Assembly: GCA_946886325.1 (NCBI GenBank)
Contig: CAMPIK010000202.1
Span: 1-5,510, forward strand
DNA: 5,510 bases
Reading direction: 5' to 3'
DNA from: an uncultured Shinella sp.
GTDB taxonomy: Bacteria > Pseudomonadota > Alphaproteobacteria > Rhizobiales > Rhizobiaceae
In this document: in pieces, positions 1 to 4,689 of the stretch
Position numbering within the stretch: position 1 is the stretch's first letter
Layout: each line of letters starts with the position of its first letter
Notes under the pieces: generated by a model
What the model saw: only the letters and a program-made list of their open reading frames with translations
Database searches by the model: none
Told to the model about the DNA's origin: nothing
Translations under genes and position numbers: made by a program

Positions 1-972
1 AACGAGATCGCCGCTAGCCGTAGCCGCAGCGGCGAGTTCCGCGGCATCCTCGATCGCCATCGCCGCCCCCTGCGCGGCAAAGGGCGTCGTCGCATGGGCG
101 GCATCGCCGATGAGGATCGTCTGCCGGCCGTCGAACCAGCGACCATCGCCGCATTCGAACAGCGGCCAGATCATCGGCGCGTCGGCAGTGTCGAAGAGGC
201 GGAGGAGGGCTGAGTTCCAGCCGGAAAAGGCGGCCTGCCGCAGGCGCAGGCTTTCCTCGGTGGGAACCTGCGACCAGCCCGTGCCGGGCCTTTGTGCCTG
301 ATGGATCGCGACGAGGTTGAAGGCATTCGCCTCGTTCAGCGGATAGGCGACGAGATGGGCGGAGGGACCCAGGAAGGCCGAGACATGCCGCCGGTCGAGT
401 ACGGGCGGCGCCCGGTCGAAGGGCACGAGGAAGCGCCAGGCGATCGTGCCGGAAAAACGCGCCTCCGCCGCACCGGGCACGAAGGCCCGAAGGCGCGACC
501 AGACACCGTCGGCGCCGATGACGAGATCGGGTCGCGCGCCGGTGTGCTGCGACAGAAGCGCCGGGTCGTCCCGTTCGATCCTCCGGCCGAAGGTCAGCGC
601 GCAGAGCGGTTCCGCGCGGACCGCGTCGAGCAGCGCTTTTTGCAGCGTCGCGCGATGCAGCACGCCATAGGGCGCGTTCCAGCGGCTGCGGGCGGCGGCA
701 CCGAGCGGCACATGGGTCAAGGGATGCAGGGTCTCGCCCGACAGCAGACGGACGGATTGCGGTTCGCACCAGGTCGCTTCCAGCGTGGACAGCAGCCCCA
801 GTGTGTCCAGCACCCGCGCGGCGTTGGGCGAGATCTGCAGGCCCGCGCCGACCTCGGAGAGCGTTTCCGCCTGCTCGAAAATGTCGCTGGCAATGCCGCG
901 GCGGGCGAAACAGAGTGCTGCCGTCAGGCCGGCAATACCGGCGCCGACGATCGCAACGGCGCGCACGGTCAC
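1..972 (-). CDS. Class A FAD-dependent monooxygenase (salicylate hydroxylase-like), C-terminus cut by window edge
   Basis: This is the first 324 residues of a flavoprotein aromatic-hydroxylase-type monooxygenase; relatives run to about 400, so roughly 75-80 C-terminal residues lie outside the window. The FAD Rossmann motif GAGIAG is at residues 10-15, with the ribose-binding acid near E33 (FEQAE). An HR pair that contacts FAD is at 106-107, the DG motif (VIGADG) at 151-156, and the GD motif (GDAAHATTPFAAQG) at 289-302. All diagnostic cofactor motifs of group A enzymes are intact. The family uses NAD(P)H and O2 to hydroxylate usually aromatic substrates in the cytoplasm; the substrate here cannot be read from sequence. 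The start is GTG at 972, with GTG at 966 (two codons later) equally possible; neither has a strong ribosome site. It lies 22 nt after the zinc-finger gene on the same strand, so co-transcription is likely. Confidence 0.9.
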   Translation of the reverse strand, partial: MTVRAVAIVGAGIAGLTAALCFARRGIASDIFEQAETLSEVGAGLQISPNAARVLDTLGLLSTLEATWCEPQSVRLLSGETLHPLTHVPLGAAARSRWNAPYGVLHRATLQKALLDAVRAEPLCALTFGRRIERDDPALLSQHTGARPDLVIGADGVWSRLRAFVPGAAEARFSGTIAWRFLVPFDRAPPVLDRRHVSAFLGPSAHLVAYPLNEANAFNLVAIHQAQRPGTGWSQVPTEESLRLRQAAFSGWNSALLRLFDTADAPMIWPLFECGDGRWFDGRQTILIGDAAHATTPFAAQGAAMAIEDAAELAAAATASGDLV

Positions 973-994
973 AGCGGGACGGCGAGGGCGGCCG

Positions 995-1243
995 TCAGGC
1001 CGCGGCCTGATTCGTGAAGGTGCAGCCGACCGGCTCGGTCTGGGTCGCCTTGAAGGTCGGGTTGAAGCGGAAGAGCGTCGAGCAATAGGGGCAGACCTTC
1101 TCGTTCTCGTCGCCCATGTCGAGGAAGACATGCGGATGGTCGTAGGGAACGGATGCGCCGACGCACATGAATTCCTTGACGCCGATCTCGATCACCGGAT
1201 GTCCGCCGTCGTTCTGGAAATGGGGAATGCTGTGGCCGGCCAT
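995..1243 (-). CDS. zf-CHCC zinc-finger domain protein (NDUFS6 C-terminal domain homologue)
   Basis: An 82-residue soluble protein of the zf-CHCC family, whose domain is shared with the 13-kDa NDUFS6 subunit of mitochondrial complex I. The zinc ligands are visible as C27, H36, C51 and C54 (spacing C-x8-H-x14-C-x2-C), with the typical context EFMCVGA, HPHVFLDMG and CPYCSTL. Alphaproteobacterial complex I preparations are known to contain an NDUFS6-like subunit, so a role in complex I assembly or structure is plausible, but the sequence alone shows only a zinc-binding fold. I chose the ATG at 1243 because GGAG lies 6 nt upstream and homologues remembered begin MAGHSIPHFQND. An in-frame ATG at 1288 would add 15 residues unlike the family. 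It is the first gene of a two-gene minus-strand unit and is divergent from the hydrolase. Confidence 0.9.
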   Translation of the reverse strand: MAGHSIPHFQNDGGHPVIEIGVKEFMCVGASVPYDHPHVFLDMGDENEKVCPYCSTLFRFNPTFKATQTEPVGCTFTNQAAA

Positions 1244-1418
1244 GGGATGCTCCGAGGTCTTAAGTGGCTGTCGTTTCGCGCCGGACATTATCGCCGCCCG
1301 CAGGAAATGTGTAGTCGCAAATTGCCGCGCTGCACGGCAGAAATCGGGGGCCTCCCGGTTTCGCCCGCCGCAGAACGCCTTTATGAGCGACGTCAGAAGA
1401 CTGGACGAAGGACCCGCG
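1244..1418. other. Divergent intergenic region with a small hairpin
   Basis: This 175-bp gap lies between the divergently transcribed zinc-finger and hydrolase genes and must hold both promoters. I see no convincing -35/-10 pair for the hydrolase. A hairpin at 1341-1361 has 8-base arms (AAATCGGG and CCCGGTTT, one G-T wobble) and a 5-base loop. A second inverted repeat, TGCCG-N7-CGGCA, is at 1323-1339. Neither is followed by a T run that would make a terminator, so if functional they are more likely protein-binding or leader elements. Confidence 0.35.
1287..1315 (-). promoter_or_regulatory. Weak candidate promoter for the zinc-finger gene
   Basis: On the minus strand a GATAAT hexamer (1292-1287) resembles a -10 box, with ACTACA (1315-1310) 17 bp upstream as a poor -35 (3 of 6 matches). 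Transcription would begin near 1280 and give a short leader for the ATG at 1243. It would exclude the longer start at 1288, which overlaps the -10. Match quality is low. Confidence 0.25.
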
Positions 1419-2198
1419 ATGAACCTGAACCCGCCGAGCTTTTCCGAATTCCGCCATGACGGGCTGTCGCTCGCCTATTTCGATGAGGGCGATCCCTCGG
1501 GCGAACCCGTCCTTCTGATTCATGGCTTTGCCTCCAGCGCCAGCGTCAACTGGGTTTTCCCGGGATGGCTGAAGACGCTGGGGGATGCCGGCTACCGCGT
1601 CGTCGCGCTCGACAATCGCGGCCACGGCGCAAGCGACAAGCCGCACGATCCGGAAGCCTACCGGACCCCGCTGATGGCCGACGACGCGGCAGCGCTGCTC
1701 GACCATCTCGGCATCGCCGAGGCGCATGTCTTCGGCTATTCCATGGGTGCCCGGATCACCGCTTTCCTGGCGCTGGCTCATCCGCATCGGGTGCGCTCGG
1801 TGGTCTTCGGCGGGCTCGGGATCGGCATGGTCGAGGGTGTCGGCGACTGGGATCCGATCGCCGCCGCCCTGCTGGCGCCGTCGCTCGAGGATGTCACGCA
1901 CGAGCGCGGCCGCATGTTCCGCGCCTTTGCCGACCAGACGAAATCGGACCGGCTGGCGCTTGCGGCCTGCATCCGCACGTCGCGCGACCTGCTTTCGGCG
2001 GACGATATGGCGAAGATCGATGTTCCGGCGCTGATCGGCGTCGGCACGAAGGACGACATTGCCGGCGCGCCGGGGCCGCTTGCGGCCCTGATGCCGGATG
2101 CCAGAGCCCTCGACATTCCGAACCGCGACCACATGCTCGCCGTCGGCGACCGGGTCTTCAAGAAGGCCGTTCTGGAGTTCTATGCCGACGTCGCCTGA
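1419..2198 (+). CDS. Alpha/beta hydrolase
   Basis: A 259-residue alpha/beta-hydrolase-fold protein with no signal peptide, so cytoplasmic. The oxyanion-hole HG is at residues 35-36 (LIHGFASS), followed by the DNRGHGASDKP strand/turn at 65-75. The nucleophile elbow GYSMG is at 106-110 with S108 as nucleophile. The acid is probably D212 or D213 (GTKDD), and the catalytic histidine H238 sits in NRDHML. The complete triad predicts an active esterase, lactonase, epoxide-hydrolase-like or C-C hydrolase; the fold does not specify the substrate. I start at ATG 1419 because AAGGA lies 6 nt upstream. The in-frame ATG at 1383 lacks a ribosome site and would add 12 atypical residues. It is divergent from the zinc-finger/flavoprotein pair and separated from cysE by 159 bp with a likely separate promoter. 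Confidence 0.92.
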   Translation: MNLNPPSFSEFRHDGLSLAYFDEGDPSGEPVLLIHGFASSASVNWVFPGWLKTLGDAGYRVVALDNRGHGASDKPHDPEAYRTPLMADDAAALLDHLGIAEAHVFGYSMGARITAFLALAHPHRVRSVVFGGLGIGMVEGVGDWDPIAAALLAPSLEDVTHERGRMFRAFADQTKSDRLALAACIRTSRDLLSADDMAKIDVPALIGVGTKDDIAGAPGPLAALMPDARALDIPNRDHMLAVGDRVFKKAVLEFYADVA

Positions 2199-2237
2199 CT
2201 GACGTCAGCGGATGCCATTTCGCCGAGGCGGCAAATG

Positions 2238-2249
2238 CACTATATAGTG
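2238..2249. promoter_or_regulatory. 12-bp perfect palindrome with -10-like sequence upstream of cysE
   Basis: CACTATATAGTG is a perfect 12-bp inverted repeat lying 109 bp before the cysE start in an otherwise GC-rich gap. It contains CTATAT (2240-2245), which resembles the alphaproteobacterial -10 element, but no good TTGAC-like -35 box is seen 16-18 bp upstream. It could be an operator overlapping a promoter, or simply an AT-rich -10 region. The binding factor, if any, is not identifiable. Confidence 0.4.
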
Positions 2250-2266
2250 ATGGCGGTTTAGCATAG

Positions 2267-2287
2267 GCCGGCAGCGTTCCTGTCGGC
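2267..2287 (+). other. Hairpin between the hydrolase gene and cysE
   Basis: GCCGGCAG (2267-2274) and CTGTCGGC (2280-2287) can pair over 8 bp with one G-U wobble around a 5-base loop. No T run follows, so it is not a standard intrinsic terminator. It would fall inside the cysE leader if transcription starts near the palindrome at 2238, or in the 3' end of the hydrolase mRNA. Confidence 0.35.
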
Positions 2288-2303
2288 TGCGCTGACGACC
2301 ATG

Positions 2304-2339
2304 GCCTGATCGAGCCTGATCGAGAATGAGCCTGATCGA
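2304..2339 (+). repeat. Three copies of a 10-mer in the cysE leader
   Basis: GCCTGATCGA occurs at 2304-2313, immediately again at 2314-2323, and after six bases (GAATGA) at 2330-2339. The last copy ends about 5 nt before the cysE ribosome-binding site GGGGAG (2345-2350). All three copies are identical. The origin may be slippage; a role in the leader is unproven. Confidence 0.8.
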
Positions 2340-2357
2340 AAATTGGGGAGAGCGGCG

Positions 2358-3191
2358 ATGGTCGCAATGAACGACAAGCGGACGGACGACAAGCTCCAGG
2401 CGATGGACCCGATCTGGGACAGCCTGCGCGAGGAAGCCCGTGCCGCGGCCGCAGCCGATCCGCTGCTCGCCGCCTTTCTCTATTCGACTGTCATCAACCA
2501 GCGCTCGCTCGAGGAGAGCGTCATCCACCGCGTCTGCGAGCGGCTCGATCATCCGGACCTGCAGGCGAACCTGCTGCGCCAGACCTATTCGGAAATGCTG
2601 GCCGACTGGCCGGAATGGGGGGCGGTCCTGCGCGTCGATATCCAGGCCTTTTACGACCGCGATCCGGCCTGCACGCGGTTCCTGGAGCCCGTGCTCTATT
2701 TCAAGGGCTTTCATGCGATCCAGACGCACCGGCTGGCCCACTGGCTCCATGGACAGGGCAGGCGGGACTTCGCCTTCTATCTGCAGAGCCGCTCGTCCAG
2801 CGTCTTCCAGACCGACATCAATCCCGCCGCGCGCCTCGGCAAGGGCATTTTCCTTGATCACGCGACCGGCCTCGTCGTCGGCGAGACGGCTGTGGTCGGC
2901 GACAACGTGTCGATCCTGCACGGCGTGACGCTCGGCGGCACCGGCAAGGAGGGCGGCGACCGCCATCCGAAGATCGCCGACGGCGTGCTGATCGGCGCGG
3001 GCGCGAAGATCCTCGGCAATATCCATATCGGCCATTGCTCGCGCATTGCCGCGGGCTCCGTCGTGCTGAAGGACATGCCGCCGAAGACGACGGTTGCCGG
3101 CGTGCCGGCGAAGGTCGTGGGCGAGGCCGGATGTTCCGAGCCGTCGCGCGCCATGGACCAGCTTCTGGCATCCGCCGCCTTCGAGATCTGA
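2358..3191 (+). CDS. cysE: Serine O-acetyltransferase CysE
   Basis: Transfers acetyl from acetyl-CoA to L-serine to make O-acetylserine, the carbon acceptor for sulfide in cysteine synthesis; cytoplasmic. The 277-residue protein has the alpha-helical SATase N-domain (about residues 18-120) followed by a left-handed beta-helix of hexapeptide repeats (about 150-252). Key residues match the family: D153 (TDINP), the D167-H168 catalytic pair (FLDHAT), GGTGKEGGDRHPKI with H203, and AGVPAKVVG at 247-255. The C-terminus ends AAFEI; a terminal isoleucine is the residue by which CysE tails dock into the O-acetylserine sulfhydrylase active site. The start ATG 2358 has GGGGAG 7 nt upstream. ATG 2367 is too far from it, and an in-frame TTG at 2343 overlaps that ribosome site. 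It probably shares a transcript with the DUF3126 gene 94 nt downstream, since no terminator is seen between them. Confidence 0.97.
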   Translation: MVAMNDKRTDDKLQAMDPIWDSLREEARAAAAADPLLAAFLYSTVINQRSLEESVIHRVCERLDHPDLQANLLRQTYSEMLADWPEWGAVLRVDIQAFYDRDPACTRFLEPVLYFKGFHAIQTHRLAHWLHGQGRRDFAFYLQSRSSSVFQTDINPAARLGKGIFLDHATGLVVGETAVVGDNVSILHGVTLGGTGKEGGDRHPKIADGVLIGAGAKILGNIHIGHCSRIAAGSVVLKDMPPKTTVAGVPAKVVGEAGCSEPSRAMDQLLASAAFEI

Positions 3192-3285
3192 TCGGAAAAG
3201 CCGTCCCGGCACGGCCGCGAGGGTTTACACCCAGCCTTGCAGGTGCGAGAAGCGCGCCGACGCGAACCGCTGACGGAGAAAGACT

Positions 3286-3489
3286 GTGAAACCCGAAGAG
3301 ATCCGCAAACTCGAAGCCTATTTCAAGCGCAACATCAATCCGGAGATCATCATCAAGGCGCGTCCCCGCAAGGACGAATCGGCTGAGGTCTATCTCGCCG
3401 ACGAATTCCTCGGCGTGATCTTCCGCGATGACGAGGACGGCGAACTGTCCTACAATTTCTCCATGGCGATCCTCGACATCGATCTCTGA
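3286..3489 (+). CDS. DUF3126 family protein, function unknown
   Basis: A 67-residue protein that I recognise as the alphaproteobacterial DUF3126 family, usually about 65-75 residues, so it is full length. It opens with a helix-like segment (KPEEIRKLEAYFKR, residues 2-15), followed by predicted beta strands around IIIKARP and AEVYLADEFLGVIF. An acidic turn (RDDEDGE) leads to a hydrophobic strand ending ILDIDL. There are no cysteines, catalytic motif, membrane segment or signal peptide. The start is GTG 3286 with GGAG 7 nt upstream; no nearer ATG fits the family start. It lies 94 nt after cysE and is followed by a strong intrinsic terminator, so it is probably the last gene of a cysE transcript. 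No biochemical role is known to me, and the link to cysteine metabolism is only positional. Confidence 0.88.
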   Translation: MKPEEIRKLEAYFKRNINPEIIIKARPRKDESAEVYLADEFLGVIFRDDEDGELSYNFSMAILDIDL

Positions 3490-3514
3490 TCGCCGCTTCG
3501 TCCCGATCTGTTGC

Positions 3515-3549
3515 AAATCCGGTCTCCCAAGGGCCGGATTTTTGTTTTT
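3515..3549 (+). terminator. Intrinsic terminator after DUF3126
   Basis: Perfect 8-bp arms AAATCCGG (3515-3522) and CCGGATTT (3534-3541) flank an 11-base loop, followed by a T-rich tract (TTGTTTTT) to 3549. It begins 26 nt after the DUF3126 stop and would end the cysE-DUF3126 transcript, insulating the phasin gene. Confidence 0.85.
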
Positions 3550-3600
3550 CAGGGATTTTCCATCAATTTTCCTGCCATTTGTCGGACTATTTCATCAAGC

Positions 3601-3631
3601 CGTTGCAAATAATGGGCAATATTGCGTTGCA
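3601..3631. promoter_or_regulatory. TGC-rich cluster upstream of the phasin promoter (candidate PhaR operator)
   Basis: A direct repeat CGTTGCA (3601-3607 and 3625-3631, 24 bp apart) brackets the perfect 10-bp palindrome GCAATATTGC (3616-3625). A further TGCGGTGCA lies at 3652-3660 within the promoter spacer. PhaR (PhbR/AniA-like) repressors of phasin genes in Paracoccus and Rhodobacter are known to bind TGC-rich sites, so an operator is a reasonable guess. The sequence shows the repeats, not the binding. Confidence 0.4.
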
Positions 3632-3639
3632 CCATTACA

Positions 3640-3666
3640 TTGACTTTTTTGTGCGGTGCATATAAG
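3640..3666 (+). promoter_or_regulatory. Candidate sigma-70 promoter of the phasin gene
   Basis: TTGACT (3640-3645, 5 of 6 matches) and TATAAG (3661-3666, 5 of 6 matches) are separated by 15 bp, slightly short of the ideal 17. The surrounding 150 bp is markedly AT-rich for this genome. Transcription would start near 3673 and give a leader of about 30 nt carrying the AGGAG ribosome site. Confidence 0.55.
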
Positions 3667-3702
3667 TTTGAACCATTCCGGGTGGAGCAACAGGAGACCC
3701 AA

Positions 3703-4056
3703 ATGATCAACTTCGACGACGCCAACAAGAAGAGCAAGGAAGCCGTGGACACGATGATGAAGAGCTACGCATCGATGACCAAGGGCATGCAGGCCATCGC
3801 CACGGAAACGACCGACTTCACCAAGAAGTCCTTCGAGGACAGCATGGCTCATCTCGAAAAGCTCGCCGGCGTCAAGAGCGTCGAGGCGGCCTTCGAACTG
3901 CAGACCGCCTATGTGAAGTCCGCCTACGAAGGCTACGTCGCCGAAGCGACCAAGATCGGCGAAATGTATGCCGAACTCGCCAAGGACGCCTACAAGCCCT
4001 ACGAAGCGCCGGTTGCCAAGGCGACCGCAGCCGTCAAGACCGCCGCTGCCGCCTGA
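3703..4056 (+). CDS. Phasin (polyhydroxyalkanoate granule-associated protein)
   Basis: A 117-residue protein of the Phasin_2 family. Phasins coat polyhydroxybutyrate granules and control their number and size in the cytoplasm. The sequence is almost wholly helical: amphipathic stretches such as KKSKEAVDTMMKSYASMTKG (9-28), KSFEDSMAHLEKLAGVKS (42-59) and ELQTAYVKSAYEGYVAEA (65-82) are followed by an Ala/Lys-rich tail (AVKTAAAA). There are no cysteines, signal peptide or membrane segment. The start ATG 3703 has AGGAG 6 nt upstream; the frame extends 81 nt further upstream to 3622, but that part overlaps the promoter. The promoter, strong ribosome site and terminator suggest an independent, highly expressed gene. 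Sinorhizobium meliloti has two phasins, and from memory the one near clpS/clpA is PhaP2; I leave the symbol blank because orthology is not proven here. Confidence 0.9.
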   Translation: MINFDDANKKSKEAVDTMMKSYASMTKGMQAIATETTDFTKKSFEDSMAHLEKLAGVKSVEAAFELQTAYVKSAYEGYVAEATKIGEMYAELAKDAYKPYEAPVAKATAAVKTAAAA

Positions 4057-4083
4057 CGCAGCGCGATCGTCCAAAGGTTCAAG

Positions 4084-4120
4084 AGGCCGGCTGCGGAGAC
4101 GCAGGCCGGCCTTTTCGTTT
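4084..4120 (+). terminator. Intrinsic terminator after the phasin gene
   Basis: AGGCCGGCTGCG (4084-4095) pairs with CGCAGGCCGGCCT (4100-4112) over 12 bp with one bulged C. The loop is the GNRA-type tetraloop GAGA, and CTTTTCGTTT follows. It lies 27 nt after the phasin stop. Confidence 0.9.
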
Positions 4121-4329
4121 GCCGAAGCTTGCGCCGGCGTTTCGGACCGGCCTTATCTTGGAAATTTCGCTATTTCAAAGAGGGGGGGCACGCGATTATG
4201 ATTGCAGTGCGAAGCAGGGGCCTTAAAATTGCGGCACGAACCACTAGATACGGTTGGTCTGAAGACGGCAAACCTCGCCGCTGCGGCCCCATCCCCGGAC
4301 CTGGCCGCAATCACAGGGAATGAATGCGA
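4121..4329 (+). other. clpS upstream region and leader with several inverted repeats
   Basis: These 209 bp between the phasin terminator and clpS contain several elements. There is an imperfect inverted repeat CTTGGAAAT-N6-ATTTCAAAG (4157-4180, one mismatch per arm pair), then a run of seven G (4182-4188). A hairpin with perfect 7-bp arms TGCGGCC (4282-4288) and GGCCGCA (4303-4309) lies just before the clpS ribosome site. A 41-codon open frame from ATG 4198 stops at 4323, directly before clpS. Its codons (several CGA, AGG, AGA, CTT, AAA) are unlike the GC3-rich neighbours, so I do not call it a gene. Confidence 0.4.
4202..4229 (+). promoter_or_regulatory. Candidate promoter for clpS-clpA
   Basis: TAAAAT (4224-4229, 5 of 6 matches to TATAAT) is preceded at 16 bp by TTGCAG (4202-4207, 3 of 6 matches). 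It would start transcription near 4236, leaving a leader of about 95 nt that includes the 4282-4309 hairpin. No RpoH-type heat-shock promoter with proper spacing was found. Confidence 0.35.
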
Positions 4330-4339
4330 ATGAATGCGA
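4320..4339 (+). repeat. Exact 10-bp tandem duplication at the clpS start
   Basis: ATGAATGCGA is present twice in succession (4320-4329 and 4330-4339). The second copy supplies the chosen clpS ATG at 4330. The first copy opens at an ATG out of frame with clpS, and an in-frame ATG at 4324 lies inside it. Confidence 0.85.
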
Positions 4340-4680
4340 CACCGGTCCGAATGCAGGGCAGTGAAGGAAACGGCGACACTCCCGGTCGCGGTACCTCCGT
4401 CATTACCCGCACGAAGCCGAAGACCAAGAAGCCGAGCCTCTATCGCGTGCTGCTTCTCAATGACGACTATACGCCCATGGAGTTCGTGATCCACATTCTG
4501 GAGCGTTTTTTCCAGAAAGACCGCGAAGCGGCCACAAGGATCATGTTGCATGTCCACAATCACGGCGTAGGCGAGTGTGGCGTTTTTACCTACGAGGTTG
4601 CCGAAACCAAAGTGACACAGGTGATGGACTTCGCGCGCCAGCACCAGCACCCGCTGCAATGTGTCATGGAAAAGAAATGA
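4330..4680 (+). CDS. clpS: ATP-dependent Clp protease adaptor ClpS
   Basis: A 116-residue adaptor that binds the N-domain of ClpA and delivers proteins bearing N-terminal Leu, Phe, Tyr or Trp to ClpAP. A disordered N-terminal extension (about 1-35) precedes the core. Pocket residues align with E. coli ClpS at a constant offset of 10: N44-D45 (E. coli N34-D35), T48, M50 (M40), M72 (M62), V75 (V65) and H76 (H66). The core ends [10 protein letters not shown], as in E. coli-type (ClpS1) rather than the second rhizobial ClpS2. I chose ATG 4330 because rhizobial homologues, from memory, place MQG at residues 8-10. ATG 4324 (two codons longer) is closer to the AGGGA site (4315-4319; spacing 4 versus 10) and cannot be excluded. 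clpA starts 9 nt after the stop. Confidence 0.96.
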   Translation: MNATPVRMQGSEGNGDTPGRGTSVITRTKPKTKKPSLYRVLLLNDDYTPMEFVIHILERFFQKDREAATRIMLHVHNHGVGECGVFTYEVAETKVTQVMDFARQHQHPLQCVMEKK

Positions 4681-4689
4681 GGAACGAAC

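Noticed and set aside
14..769. 251-codon minus-strand open frame, and a 241-codon plus-strand frame at 292-1017
   Set aside because: Both overlap the flavin monooxygenase, whose frame carries the FAD motifs in correct order. The alternatives are Arg/Ala-rich with no motifs.
1167..1418. Upstream extension of the hydrolase reading frame by 84 codons
   Set aside because: It runs over the divergent intergenic region and the zinc-finger gene, with no ribosome site. ATG 1419 has a good one and begins just ahead of the domain.
1260..2132. 290-codon open frame on the minus strand opposite the hydrolase
   Set aside because: It lies antisense to a hydrolase with an intact catalytic triad, and its Arg/Gly/Val-rich translation has no recognisable domain.
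2205..3212. 335-codon open frame on the minus strand opposite cysE
   Set aside because: It mirrors a clear full-length CysE, matches no family I recognise, and is Arg/Ala/Asp/Gly-biased as expected from a GC-rich shadow frame.
3510..3610. GTTGCAAAT occurring at 3510-3518 and 3602-3610
   Set aside because: The first copy overlaps the 5' arm of a terminator, and two copies of a 9-mer in AT-rich spacer DNA can arise by chance.
3622..3702. Longer phasin start at ATG 3622
   Set aside because: The added residues are encoded by the AT-rich promoter, and no Shine-Dalgarno precedes 3622, whereas AGGAG precedes 3703.
4121..4329. RpoH (heat-shock sigma) promoter before clpS
   Set aside because: CTTGGA at 4157 resembles the -35 element, but no suitable -10 lies 13-17 bp downstream; that position is occupied by the G run.
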